From Hominenteromicrobium sp964531265 (GTDB lineage Bacteria > Bacillota > Clostridia > Oscillospirales > Acutalibacteraceae): a stretch of 36,670 nt of DNA. Below the pieces are notes generated by a model, which saw only the letters and a list, made by a program, of their open reading frames with translations, ran no database searches and was not told the origin of the DNA. Where the stretch lies: NCBI GenBank assembly GCA_964531265.1, contig CAZHDW010000018.1, positions 1 through 36,670 of the forward strand. Direction: 5' to 3'. This document shows, in pieces, positions 1 to 8,551 of this stretch. The translations under genes and the position numbers were made by a program. Position 1 is the first letter of the stretch, and every line of letters begins with the position of its first letter.

Positions 1-215
1 ACGCCGCAATGCTTTTGTCAACACTTTTTTTCGGTTTTTTTGTGCTTTTTTCGATATATCAATATATTGTGTATCGTAATTCTAACACCACAATCGTCTT
101 TAAATTACTATATGTCAATCTATTTCATTTTCTTCTTTTATATTTCCCTTAATTGTGATATACTCTTCTTAAATTCTTTACTTATATATTGTATATCATA
201 TCGAGGTGTATTTCA
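1..215. other. AT-rich region upstream of metA
   Basis: This stretch is very rich in A and T, with several T-runs near its left end (about 25-52) that could be the tail of a terminator belonging to a gene outside the window. I see no convincing open reading frame; the 70-codon frame across it is low-complexity and hydrophobic and has no good ribosome site. I looked for a SAM riboswitch or a T-box ahead of metA and did not recognise either. Confidence 0.4.
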
Positions 216-1139
216 ATGCCAATTCGTATACAGGCAGATCTTCCTGCTATAGAGGTTCTTGAGTCAGAGAATATATTTGTAATGACAAAGGAGCTTGCCG
301 ATATTCAGGATATCCGTCCTTTGAAGATCGCTATACTTAATTTAATGCCAACTAAGGTAGAAACAGAAACACAGCTTTTACGTTTGCTCGGTAATTCTCC
401 CTTGCAGGTCGATGTTGAGCTGCTGCATATGGCAAGTCATATAAGCCGAAACACAAGCTCATATCATCTTAATACATTTTATAAGACATTTGCAGATGTT
501 AAAGACCAGCGTTTTGATGGACTTATCATAACAGGTGCGCCCGTTGAGAAGCTTCCCTTTGAAGAGGTCGATTACTGGGATGAGATGTGTGAGATAATGG
601 AATGGAGCAAGACCAATGTCTATTCCGTTCTGTATATATGCTGGGGCGCACAGGCCGGCCTCTATTATCATTACGGTATTCCTAAATATATGATGCCCGA
701 AAAGCTCTCCGGTATATATAATCACACCGTGCTCAATCCTTATCATCCGCTTATGCGCGGCTTTGATGATAATTATTTTGCTCCCCATTCAAGATATACC
801 GAGGTACGCACCGAGGATATCAAAAAACATGATGAGCTTATTATACTTGCCGTTTCCGATCTTGCCGGAATACATATCATTGCCGAGAAGAGCGGCAGAA
901 AGTTCTTTGTCACAGGACACGCTGAGTATGACCGTGATACATTGGCCAAGGAATATTTCCGCGATGTAAACAAGGGTATCAATCCGAAGGTGCCCTATAA
1001 CTATTTCCCGGATGATGATCACACCAAGACCCCGCCATTCACATGGCGAAGCAACGCCCATCTCCTAGTCTCTAACTGGTTGAATTATTATGTTTATCAG
1101 AAGACACCGTTCGACCTGAACCAGCTTGAGAATGTTTGA
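216..1139 (+). CDS. metA: Homoserine O-acyltransferase MetA, probably acetyl-CoA dependent
   Basis: This enzyme acylates the hydroxyl of homoserine, the first committed step of methionine synthesis, in the cytoplasm. The 307-residue protein aligns along its whole length with the MetA family (start MPIRIQADLP, core motif LNLMPTK). The catalytic residues fall at the family numbering: Cys142 in ICWGAQA, and His235 and Glu237 in GHAEYD. Residue 111, just after GAPV, is Glu. In the family Glu111 goes with acetyl-CoA and Gly111 (as in E. coli) with succinyl-CoA, so acetyl transfer is predicted despite the usual 'succinyltransferase' label. I chose the ATG at 216 because GAGGTG lies at 203-208; a start at 189 would have no ribosome site. 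A HAD phosphatase follows on the same strand 47 bases later. Confidence 0.95.
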   Translation: MPIRIQADLPAIEVLESENIFVMTKELADIQDIRPLKIAILNLMPTKVETETQLLRLLGNSPLQVDVELLHMASHISRNTSSYHLNTFYKTFADVKDQRFDGLIITGAPVEKLPFEEVDYWDEMCEIMEWSKTNVYSVLYICWGAQAGLYYHYGIPKYMMPEKLSGIYNHTVLNPYHPLMRGFDDNYFAPHSRYTEVRTEDIKKHDELIILAVSDLAGIHIIAEKSGRKFFVTGHAEYDRDTLAKEYFRDVNKGINPKVPYNYFPDDDHTKTPPFTWRSNAHLLVSNWLNYYVYQKTPFDLNQLENV

Positions 1140-1186
1140 CCGCAACTATTATAACTAATATAATAAACAGAAAAGGATGTTCCGCT

Positions 1187-1807
1187 ATGAAACACGACAG
1201 CATTATTTTCGATCTTGACGGCACACTTTGGGATTCCTCCGCCGAGATCAATTACTCATGGGGTCAGGTTATGCGCATGCAGCCCGACATAACCGATATG
1301 CCCACTCAGGAGGATCTTGAGGGCGTTCTTGGGCTCGGTGCTGATGATTTGACGCTGAAGCTCTTCCCCTATCTCTCCTATGAGCGCAGAATGGAAATAT
1401 TCGATCAGTGCGCCGTATATGAATGCGAATATCTTTCCGAGTACGGTGCAACGCTCTATCCGGGGCTCATCGAGACGCTCGAGAAGCTTTCGAAAACTCA
1501 TAAGCTGTTCATCGTCAGCAATTGTGCCGATGGCTACATACAGTCCTTTTTAAAGGCTCACGATACGGCTAAGTATTTTCAGGATTTCGAGTGTATCGGC
1601 AGAACCGGCAAGCCGAAATCCGAGAACATCAAGCTCATCGTGGAGAGAAACAATCTCACCTCCCCGGTCTATGTCGGGGACACGGCCTGGGACTGCGATG
1701 CAGCTACAACAGCAGGTGTACCGTTCATTTTTGCGGCATACGGCTTCGGCGATGTAAAGGACCATCCGGTCATTAACTCCCCGGCCGAGCTCATTGAGCT
1801 TGTATAA
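1187..1807 (+). CDS. HAD-superfamily hydrolase, subfamily IA (phosphoglycolate-phosphatase-like)
   Basis: This is a 206-residue cytosolic haloacid-dehalogenase-fold phosphatase. Motif I is FDLDGTLWD near residue 9 (nucleophile Asp plus the Asp two positions on), motif II is VSNCAD, the motif III Lys lies in GKPKSENI, and motif IV is VGDTAWDCDAA. The helical cap between motifs I and II is the class IA type. The natural substrate cannot be read from sequence: phosphoglycolate, pyrophosphate and sugar phosphates are all possible. The ATG at 1187 follows AAAGGATG at 1172-1179, so I prefer it to the longer frame beginning at 1136, which would overlap metA. A terminator follows at 1814. Confidence 0.85.
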   Translation: MKHDSIIFDLDGTLWDSSAEINYSWGQVMRMQPDITDMPTQEDLEGVLGLGADDLTLKLFPYLSYERRMEIFDQCAVYECEYLSEYGATLYPGLIETLEKLSKTHKLFIVSNCADGYIQSFLKAHDTAKYFQDFECIGRTGKPKSENIKLIVERNNLTSPVYVGDTAWDCDAATTAGVPFIFAAYGFGDVKDHPVINSPAELIELV

Positions 1808-1813
1808 GGATCA

Positions 1814-1836
1814 CGGCAGCGATAAGCTGCCGTTTT
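1814..1836 (+). terminator. Rho-independent terminator after the HAD gene
   Basis: A 7-bp stem (CGGCAGC at 1814-1820, GCTGCCG at 1826-1832) with a five-base loop is followed directly by TTTT. It separates metA and the HAD gene from the two-component system. Confidence 0.75.
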
Positions 1837-1893
1837 CAATTTTCATTAAATCTTCATGCGATACAATTTTTTGATATTTAAGGAGGTGCTTTC

Positions 1894-2577
1894 ATGCGGC
1901 TGCTACTTATAGAGGATGAAATTCGAATGGCTCAGGCTCTGTGCGAGATACTTCGCATGGAAAACTACGAGGTTGATCATTGTACCGACGGCATCAGTGG
2001 GCTTATGGCCATTGAAAGCAACATATATGATATCATAATTCTGGATGTCATGCTTCCCGGCATGAACGGCTACGAGGTTGCGAAAAAAGCCAGAAAGAGC
2101 GGAATAGCCACGCCCATCATCATGCTTACCGCAAAGTCAGAGATCGACGACAAGGTGGCCGGGCTCGACAGCGGAGCGGATGATTACCTCACAAAGCCCT
2201 TTATGACAAAGGAACTGCTCGCAAGACTTCGTGCACTCGGCAGGCGCGCATTGAACACTTCCGACGGCACTCTCAGCTACGGAGATATAGCTTTGGACAC
2301 AAACGCTATGTCCCTTACGTGCACGACTACCGGGCAGAGTGTGCGTCTCGGCGAAAAGGAATACTATATCCTTGAATATCTCATATCCAATCGCGGTCAA
2401 ATACTCACACGTGAGCAGCTTGCCGTGAAAATATGGGGCTACGACAGTGAAGCTGAATACAATAATGTAGAGGTCTACATGTCGTTCACACGAAAAAAAC
2501 TCACCTTTGTCGGCGCAAAAACAGAGATAAAGGCCGTAAGAGGTCTGGGATACGAGCTGAGGTTTTCAAATGTTTAA
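1894..2577 (+). CDS. OmpR/PhoB-family response regulator
   Basis: This DNA-binding response regulator has 227 residues. The N-terminal receiver domain (about 1-115) has the acidic pair near residues 7-8, the phosphoacceptor Asp51 in ILDVMLPGMNGYE, the Thr in MLTAKS and the Lys in LTKPF. The C-terminal winged helix (about 130-225) ends with the usual VRGLGYEL recognition region. AAGGAGG stands just ahead of the ATG. The coding region overlaps the histidine kinase by 8 bases, so the two are co-translated. Target genes cannot be read off; the adjacent VTC/DUF4956/CotH genes are a reasonable guess. Confidence 0.95.
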   Translation: MRLLLIEDEIRMAQALCEILRMENYEVDHCTDGISGLMAIESNIYDIIILDVMLPGMNGYEVAKKARKSGIATPIIMLTAKSEIDDKVAGLDSGADDYLTKPFMTKELLARLRALGRRALNTSDGTLSYGDIALDTNAMSLTCTTTGQSVRLGEKEYYILEYLISNRGQILTREQLAVKIWGYDSEAEYNNVEVYMSFTRKKLTFVGAKTEIKAVRGLGYELRFSNV

Positions 2578-3805
2578 GAAAACAAGAGTCAGCATAGTCG
2601 CCACTATCATGTCGGTTTTGATATTTTTGTGGATGGGTACTATCGGGATCATATATGTTTCGAGCTATCTCGACATGACAAAGCAGAATCGTGAAATGCT
2701 GAAAACTCATGCCGAGATGTACTCTCTTTCACGAAATAGCTCAATACCGCCGGCGCTCCCGTCGCAGGAGCCGGGAGGCCCGCGCGGCTTCGGTGCATCG
2801 TCGCCGATATTTCAGCTATCCACCTTTTACTCTGTTGCGTTGACCTATGACCTCGAGGCCATTGAAATAACAAACAGCCGACCGATGCTCCACACGGACT
2901 CCGAGCTTGAGGAGCTTAGCATCAAAATCGCCGATAACGACCGCCAATACGGAACAGAGAACGACCTCGCATTCTATATCACGGACAAGGGCGGATATCT
3001 TCTTGTTGTGTTTATGGATAATGCCGTGCTGAATAAAAGTGCATCCACGCTTATCCGGTACACCGTGATCTTCGGTGCTCTGGCCATGGTAGCCTTCTTC
3101 TTCCTGTCCGTATTCCTTGCAAAAAGAATAATAGCACCGCTTGAAGACAGCTACAGAAAGCAGAAGCAATTCATTTCCGATGCAGGGCATGAGCTGAAAA
3201 CACCGATATCCATAGTCAGTACAAACGCCGAGTTGCTCAGCCGAAACGTCGGCAGCAGCAGGTGGCTCGACAACATACAGTACGAGGTCGGCAGAATGGG
3301 TATGCTGGTGTCACAGCTGCTGGAGCTTGCAAGAACCGAAAGTGTAACCCCGGTAATGGAAAGGTTCGACCTCAGCAGGCTGTGCAACGGCGAGGCCCTC
3401 CCCTTTGAGAGCATAGCCTTCGAGCACGGGTTTTCGCTCCACTGTGAAATAGCGGACAATATTTTCACTCTCGGGAACAGCGCCCAGCTAAAACAGCTTG
3501 TGTCGATACTTCTCGATAATGCGATACGGCACAGCAGCGGCGGAGACGTGTGCCTTAAACTTCAGCGTGAACGGGCACATATCCGGCTGTCCGTTATAAA
3601 CTCCGGCGAACCAATACCGCCGGAAATACGCTCGCAGATATTTGAAAGGTTTTTCCGCGCAAACGAAGCGAGAAACGGAGAGGATAAGCATTACGGGCTC
3701 GGTCTTGCCATAGCAAAGGCAATCGTTTCTTCCCACAACGGCCATATAGAGGTGCTGTGCTATGATGGACTCATCGAATTCAGAGTCAGATTGGCTTCGA
3801 TATAA
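2570..3805 (+). CDS. Membrane sensor histidine kinase
   Basis: This is the 411-residue partner of the preceding regulator. A first membrane helix spans about residues 8-33, an extracytoplasmic segment follows to about 157, and a second helix spans about 158-181. The HisKA motif SDAGHELKTP carries the phosphoacceptor His207. The N box is LLDNAIRHS and the ATP-binding G motif is YGLGLAI. The outer domain holds a Pro/Gly-rich stretch near residues 60-75 and matches no sensor fold I recognise, so the stimulus is unknown. The gene is closed by a strong terminator. Confidence 0.93.
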   Translation: MFKKTRVSIVATIMSVLIFLWMGTIGIIYVSSYLDMTKQNREMLKTHAEMYSLSRNSSIPPALPSQEPGGPRGFGASSPIFQLSTFYSVALTYDLEAIEITNSRPMLHTDSELEELSIKIADNDRQYGTENDLAFYITDKGGYLLVVFMDNAVLNKSASTLIRYTVIFGALAMVAFFFLSVFLAKRIIAPLEDSYRKQKQFISDAGHELKTPISIVSTNAELLSRNVGSSRWLDNIQYEVGRMGMLVSQLLELARTESVTPVMERFDLSRLCNGEALPFESIAFEHGFSLHCEIADNIFTLGNSAQLKQLVSILLDNAIRHSSGGDVCLKLQRERAHIRLSVINSGEPIPPEIRSQIFERFFRANEARNGEDKHYGLGLAIAKAIVSSHNGHIEVLCYDGLIEFRVRLASI

Positions 3806-3834
3806 TGCGCCGCTTTCAATAAAACTTCAATCTT

Positions 3835-3876
3835 CCCCCTGTACAATCCATTATCATGTACAGGGGGATTTTTATA
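3835..3876 (+). terminator. Rho-independent terminator after the histidine kinase
   Basis: An 11-bp perfect stem (CCCCCTGTACA at 3835-3845, TGTACAGGGGG at 3857-3867) is followed by ATTTTTATA. It makes the two-component system and the VTC operon separate transcription units. Confidence 0.9.
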
Positions 3877-3916
3877 CCCAAATGTCATATAAACCGATCG
3901 AAAGGAAGTGATACAG

Positions 3917-4585
3917 ATGAAATATCGTCATGAATGGAAGCATGAGATCGGCCCCGGCGATATGCTTGCCATTCGAGCCAGGCTTTCCGCCGTGGCCACA
4001 CGTGACGCACATGCTGTCGACGGAAAATATCACATACGCAGTCTATATTTTGACAACATTGCGGATAAAGCACTGAGAGAAAAGATAGACGGCGTAAACT
4101 ACCGTGAGAAATTCCGCATACGCTGCTATAACGGCGAATACTCAGTAATACATCTTGAAAAAAAGAGTAAAATCAACGGTCTCTGCCTCAAGGAAAGCAC
4201 CTCGCTTACAAGGGAGCAGACACATGCACTGCTCCGCGGTGAATACGAATGGATGCCGAAAAGCCACGATGAGCTTATAACCGAGCTCTACAGCAAAATG
4301 ATGTATCAAGGGCTGCTGCCAAAAACTCTTGTCGATTACACAAGGGAGCCGTTTGTCTATGCACCCGGAAATGTGCGTGTTACCCTCGATTACAATATAC
4401 GCACCGGGCTTTCATGCACGGATTTTCTTGACCCACGCTGTGTGACCATACCGGCATCGAATTCAATAATTCTTGAGGTCAAGTGGGATGAATATCTGCC
4501 GGATATAATACGCGACGCGGTACAGCTCAACGCCTGCCGCAGCACAGCCTTTTCAAAATATGCGGAATGCAGAAAATACGGATAA
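3917..4585 (+). CDS. VTC-domain protein (polyphosphate-polymerase-like)
   Basis: This 222-residue protein matches the VTC domain, the triphosphate-tunnel-type fold that makes polyphosphate from ATP in the yeast vacuolar transporter chaperone. Typical strands are visible: KYRHEWKHEI at the start, RSLYFDN, YREKFRIRCYN, the paired lysines in LEKKSK, LDYNIRTG, and LEVKWDEYLPD near the C terminus. Unlike the yeast protein it has no membrane part or SPX domain, and the membrane role probably falls to the next gene. AAAGGAAG at 3901-3908 fits the ATG at 3917 better than the in-frame GTG at 3908. DUF4956 and CotH genes follow at 18 and 10 bases, so they form one operon. Polymerase activity is predicted from the fold only. 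Confidence 0.87.
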   Translation: MKYRHEWKHEIGPGDMLAIRARLSAVATRDAHAVDGKYHIRSLYFDNIADKALREKIDGVNYREKFRIRCYNGEYSVIHLEKKSKINGLCLKESTSLTREQTHALLRGEYEWMPKSHDELITELYSKMMYQGLLPKTLVDYTREPFVYAPGNVRVTLDYNIRTGLSCTDFLDPRCVTIPASNSIILEVKWDEYLPDIIRDAVQLNACRSTAFSKYAECRKYG

Positions 4586-4603
4586 TAGCAAGGAGTAATA
4601 ACC

Positions 4604-5275
4604 ATGACTTTTAATGATATCTTCAAATCAAGCTTTCTCGAAAACATAACAAGTGTGAGCATTTTCGATATGGTGCTCGCAATGGCCCTGGCCTTCGGTC
4701 TCGGCATGTTCATCTTTCTCGTATACAAAAAGACATATCAGGGCGTGATGTACTCCTCAAGCTTCGGTACAACACTCGTAGCACTGACAATGATAACAAC
4801 CGTTGTGATTTTAGCCGTCACCTCAAATGTCGTACTCTCCCTCGGTATGGTTGGTGCACTTTCAATCGTTCGTTTCAGAACAGCGATAAAGGAGCCCCTC
4901 GACATCGCATTTCTCTTCTGGTCAATAGCGGTCGGTATAGTTCTCGCCGCAGGAATGATCCCGCTTGCCGTGTTCGGAAGCGTTATTATCGGACTGATAC
5001 TCATTGTTTTCGTAAACAGAAAGTCTCACAGCAACCCCTACATTGTCGTGCTCTCCTGCATGGATTCCACAACTGAGAAAAAAGCTGTTGAAATCCTTTC
5101 AGAAAACGTACAGAAGTACGTTGTAAAGAGCAAAACCGCTCAAAAGGGCATGATAGAGCTGAATCTCGAGATCAGAATGAAGGATGACAACACCGATTTC
5201 ATAAACAGACTCAGTGATATTCCCGGCGTGAACAGTGCCGTGCTCGTCAGCTACAACGGCGACTACATGGGATAA
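4604..5275 (+). CDS. DUF4956 membrane protein
   Basis: This is a 223-residue integral membrane protein of the DUF4956 family. Residues 1-22 look amphipathic. About four hydrophobic helices run from residue 25 to 140, with the conserved loop MVGALSIVRFRTAIKEPLD between helices 2 and 3. The C-terminal 80 residues form a soluble alpha/beta domain (VVLSCMD, then VNSAVLVSYNGDYMG) that looks like an ACT/ferredoxin-like fold. Members commonly sit beside VTC-domain genes. A plausible role is membrane partner or channel for the VTC product, but no biochemical function is established that I know of. It lies 18 bases after the VTC gene and 10 bases before cotH. Confidence 0.85.
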   Translation: MTFNDIFKSSFLENITSVSIFDMVLAMALAFGLGMFIFLVYKKTYQGVMYSSSFGTTLVALTMITTVVILAVTSNVVLSLGMVGALSIVRFRTAIKEPLDIAFLFWSIAVGIVLAAGMIPLAVFGSVIIGLILIVFVNRKSHSNPYIVVLSCMDSTTEKKAVEILSENVQKYVVKSKTAQKGMIELNLEIRMKDDNTDFINRLSDIPGVNSAVLVSYNGDYMG

Positions 5276-5285
5276 GGAGCTTATA

Positions 5286-7394
5286 ATGTCTACACACAAG
5301 CATTTTGATAAGATCTGCTGTGTCATCCTCGCCGCAACTCTATTATTAACAGTGGTCTTCATGAATTGTGAAAAGCTCGGCGTTGCCAGGGCATCCACTG
5401 TCATGGGCTATGAAAGCAAGCTTTTCGACAGCTCCACAGTTCACACCATAGACATTATCATGGATAGCTGGGACGAATTCACCGAAAACTGTACGAGTGA
5501 AGAATATTACAACTGCACCGTGGTCATAGATAACGAGGCCTATAAGAATGTCGCCATTCGCGGCAAGGGCAATACTTCCCTGACACAGGTGGCTTCATAC
5601 GGCAATGACAGATACAGCTTCAAGATAGAATTCGACCACTACGACAGTACCACAACATACCATGGTCTTGATAAGCTCTGTCTCAATAATATCATTCAGG
5701 ACAATACCTATATGAAGGACTATCTTTCATACACGATGATGAACGAGATCTGCGCTGCATCGCCGCTTTGCAGCTATGTGTACATCACGGTAAACGGCGA
5801 GGACTGGGGTCTTTACCTTGCCGTGGAGGGCATTGAGGACGCGTTCCTGCAAAGAAACTACGGCAGGAGCTCCGGCGAGCTCTACAAGCCCGACAGCACC
5901 GATATGGGCGGCGGACGCGGTAACGGCAGGCAGTTTGATTTCGATGAATTCATGAATGACTTTGACGGCGAAATACCCGATATGCCAGAGAAAAATGCGG
6001 ATATTCCCGACAATAATGAGCCGCAGCAGGATGACAGTGCGCCGAACGAAGGCTTTACTCCGGATGATATACCGCAAATGGGCGGCTTCGGTGCCATGGG
6101 CGGTAACAGAGGCAACGGTCGCGGCGAGCGCGGCTTTGACGGAGAAAAACCGAAGGGGATGGAAATGCCCGAGGGGATGGAAATACCTGAGCGAACGGAA
6201 ATGCCCGAAGGCATGGAGAGACCCGATGATACGGGGATGCCGAACGGCGATAATCTACCGGGTATGAATGGCGACAGCGGCGATTTTGAGCCGAACGATG
6301 AATTCCCGGGCGATATGCAGCCACCTGAAATGACCGACGGTGACATGCCGGATATGGCGGAAATGCCGAATTTCTCAGATGACGGCAAGGGCTTCGGCGG
6401 TATGATGAGCAGTGATGATGTCTTGCTTAAATACATCGATGACGACCCCGACAGCTACGCAAATATCTTCGAAAACGCAAAAACCGATATCACCGACAGT
6501 GACAAGGCGCGCCTTATAGAAGCCCTTAGAAAGCTTTCAAAAGGTGAGGAGCTTGAAAGCACCGTTGATATAGACGAGGTTATAAAGTACTTTGTAGTGC
6601 ATAACTTCGTATTGAATTTTGACAGCTATACCGGCTCGATGATACATAATTACTATCTTTATGAGAGCAACGGTCAGCTCCAGATGATACCTTGGGACTA
6701 TAATCTCGCATTCGGCGGCTTCCAATCCATGAGCAACGCCGAGAGCCTTGTGAACTACCCCATTGATACCCCTGTCTCCGGCGGAAGTATCTCCGACAGA
6801 CCGATGCTGTCGTGGATATTCGACAACGAGGAGTACACTGAGCTGTATCACGAATATTTCTCGGAATTCATTTCAGAGTATTTTGAAAGCGGTTATTTCA
6901 CCGAAATGATCGATAATGTTACAGCTATGCTATCGCCCTATGTAAGCAGCGATCCAACGAAATTCTGTACATATGAGGAATTTGAGCAGGGCGCGGCAAC
7001 TCTCAAGGAATTCTGCACACTGCGCGCCGAAAGCATTCACGCACAGCTCGACGGCACCATCGGTTCTACCTCCGATACTCAGGAAAGCAGCACGCTGATC
7101 TCCGCCGAGGGCATAACGATAAGCGATATGGGCAGCATGAATAATTCCATGGGCGGCGGCTTCGGACATGACCGTGAGATGAGCTTTAATGACATGATGC
7201 CGGACTTTGATGAAATGCCAAACGATATCGACGCACCGGGAGAAGATATCATGCACGGCGAAAAGAGCTTTGATAATCCGGAAGCCCCGGCAAATTCAGC
7301 CGTATCCGCCGCACCGATGTTCATAATAAGCATAATCACCCTGATACTCGGCGTAGGCTTTGCATTGATCTACAGCCGTCGGCGGTATCTGTAA
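5286..7394 (+). CDS. CotH-type kinase, membrane-anchored, with Met/Pro/Glu-rich insert
   Basis: This 702-residue protein is of the CotH spore-coat kinase family. An N-terminal signal anchor covers about residues 10-30, and the CotH core begins with VHTIDIIMDSWDEF. The core motif WDYNLAFGG (Asp471, Asn473) corresponds to the metal/ATP-binding DxN motif of CotH. The core is split by a low-complexity insert at about residues 205-372, rich in Gly, Met, Pro, Glu and Asp with repeated MPEGME-like units. A second such patch lies near 630-680. A C-terminal membrane helix (about 675-697) ends in SRRRYL, so the protein is probably anchored at both ends and faces outwards. B. subtilis CotH phosphorylates coat proteins; the substrate here is unknown. 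The ATG at 5286 follows ATAAGGAGC and sits 10 bases after the DUF4956 gene. Confidence 0.85.
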   Translation: MSTHKHFDKICCVILAATLLLTVVFMNCEKLGVARASTVMGYESKLFDSSTVHTIDIIMDSWDEFTENCTSEEYYNCTVVIDNEAYKNVAIRGKGNTSLTQVASYGNDRYSFKIEFDHYDSTTTYHGLDKLCLNNIIQDNTYMKDYLSYTMMNEICAASPLCSYVYITVNGEDWGLYLAVEGIEDAFLQRNYGRSSGELYKPDSTDMGGGRGNGRQFDFDEFMNDFDGEIPDMPEKNADIPDNNEPQQDDSAPNEGFTPDDIPQMGGFGAMGGNRGNGRGERGFDGEKPKGMEMPEGMEIPERTEMPEGMERPDDTGMPNGDNLPGMNGDSGDFEPNDEFPGDMQPPEMTDGDMPDMAEMPNFSDDGKGFGGMMSSDDVLLKYIDDDPDSYANIFENAKTDITDSDKARLIEALRKLSKGEELESTVDIDEVIKYFVVHNFVLNFDSYTGSMIHNYYLYESNGQLQMIPWDYNLAFGGFQSMSNAESLVNYPIDTPVSGGSISDRPMLSWIFDNEEYTELYHEYFSEFISEYFESGYFTEMIDNVTAMLSPYVSSDPTKFCTYEEFEQGAATLKEFCTLRAESIHAQLDGTIGSTSDTQESSTLISAEGITISDMGSMNNSMGGGFGHDREMSFNDMMPDFDEMPNDIDAPGEDIMHGEKSFDNPEAPANSAVSAAPMFIISIITLILGVGFALIYSRRRYL

Positions 7395-7425
7395 ACCAAT
7401 TTGAGTACAAGTTCATAATATAGCC

Positions 7426-7470
7426 AAAGGAGGATGCAGCGTTCGCGTCAGTGCGCTGCATCCTCCTTTT
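7426..7470. terminator. Bidirectional terminator between cotH and sigF
   Basis: A 16-bp perfect stem (7426-7441 with 7454-7469) has a 12-base loop and TTTT on the plus strand. The two genes converge here, so the hairpin can stop both, though the T-tract on the minus side is weak. Confidence 0.85.
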
Positions 7471-7476
7471 ATGCTT

Positions 7477-8118
7477 CTATATCAATTTCTCCCTCATAGC
7501 AAGCAATATTCTCTTTTCTCTCCGGCTCACCTGCACCTGTGATATTCCAAGGCATCTCGCCGTTTGAGTCTGGGTCATATTGCCAAAGTATCGGCTTTCG
7601 ATCAGCCTTCTGTCCTCCGGAGGCAATGCGGTCATTATTTGCCTTAATGCTATTCTGTCCGAAATCCCCTCCTCGGGTGAATCCACGGGTATCTCCCGCT
7701 CTCCGTCCGCATCCGTTAAGGATAGCGGCCTGTGGCTCGCATTTATCGCCTCAACGCACCTTTCCTCACTGACCCCGAGTACCTTTGCCAGCTCGGATAT
7801 CGTCGGTTCTGCGCCGTTTTTCGCCGAAAAGCGCTCTGTTTCCCTCGCCGCTCTCATCGACAGCTCCTTTAACCCCCTTGATATTTTCACTGTACCGTCA
7901 TCCCTGAACATTCTGCGCAGCTCTCCGAGAATAACCGGCACTGCATATGTGGAGAACTTAAAGCCGCGCTCCGGGTCGAATCTGTCGGCAGCCTTGATAA
8001 GGCCGATGCAGCCGGCCTGAAACAGATCATCATAATCCATACCACGACCGAGGAATCTCGGCACAAGCAGACGCACAAGCCCGATATTCTCACGTACAAA
8101 TTCGTCCTTATTCTCCAT
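7477..8118 (-). CDS. sigF: RNA polymerase sporulation sigma factor SigF
   Basis: This is the forespore-specific sigma-F, which directs the first compartment-specific transcription after asymmetric division. The 213-residue protein has region 2 (about 1-75, with YDDLFQAGCIGLIKAADRFD and FKFSTYAVPVI), region 3 (about 85-145) and region 4 with the helix-turn-helix MTQTQTARCLGISQVQVSRREK. SigG is similar in sequence, but placement directly after spoIIAA and spoIIAB identifies sigF. I start at ATG 8118, which overlaps the end of spoIIAB by 11 bases and has AAGGA just upstream. A TTG at 8133 would add five residues but has no clear ribosome site. Confidence 0.94.
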   Translation of the reverse strand: MENKDEFVRENIGLVRLLVPRFLGRGMDYDDLFQAGCIGLIKAADRFDPERGFKFSTYAVPVILGELRRMFRDDGTVKISRGLKELSMRAARETERFSAKNGAEPTISELAKVLGVSEERCVEAINASHRPLSLTDADGEREIPVDSPEEGISDRIALRQIMTALPPEDRRLIESRYFGNMTQTQTARCLGISQVQVSRREKRILLAMREKLI

Positions 8119-8551
8119 TTTCCTTGCGGGCAAAACGCTTCGTCAATGTAACCGTAGTGCCGCGCCGCGGTGTGGAGCGCACACTGACCTTATCGCAGAA
8201 GCTCTGCATCACCGCAAAGCCAAGGCCTGCCCTTTCCTCCCCTCCGGTCGTATACAGGGGCTCCATGGCCTTTGCAATATCCGGTATTCCGCAGCCCCTG
8301 TCCCGTATACGAACAATCACCGTGTTGTCCTCCACTATCTTCGCTGCTATATACACCGTACCTATGGAATCCCCATAGGCATGCACAACTACATTTGTTA
8401 CAGCCTCACTGACAGCGGTTTTCAGATCGTTCATGTCCGATACCAGCGGATCAAGGTCGAGCAAAAAGGCCGAAACCGCACTTCTTGCAAAGCGTTCATT
8501 CACCGAATACGACGGAAAGTTTATCTCCATTCTGTTCGTCACCTTCTTCAT
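8108..8551 (-). CDS. spoIIAB: Anti-sigma F factor SpoIIAB
   Basis: This serine protein kinase and anti-sigma factor holds SigF inactive before septation and phosphorylates SpoIIAA. The 147-residue GHKL-fold protein shows the N box EAVTNVVVHAYGD, the G1 box RDRGCGIPD and the G2 region GGEERAGLGFAVM. These are the ATP-binding motifs of the family, and the length matches the usual 145 or so. The start codon overlaps the spoIIAA stop as ATGA, so the three genes are translationally coupled. Confidence 0.96.
   Translation of the reverse strand: MKKVTNRMEINFPSYSVNERFARSAVSAFLLDLDPLVSDMNDLKTAVSEAVTNVVVHAYGDSIGTVYIAAKIVEDNTVIVRIRDRGCGIPDIAKAMEPLYTTGGEERAGLGFAVMQSFCDKVSVRSTPRRGTTVTLTKRFARKENGE

Noticed and set aside
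1..215. SAM riboswitch or T-box ahead of metA
   Set aside because: No recognisable SAM-aptamer core, kink-turn or T-box bulge; the stretch is just AT-rich.
3806..3916. The two-component system and the VTC genes as a single operon
   Set aside because: An 11-bp stem with T-tract separates them, so I only propose regulation, not co-transcription.
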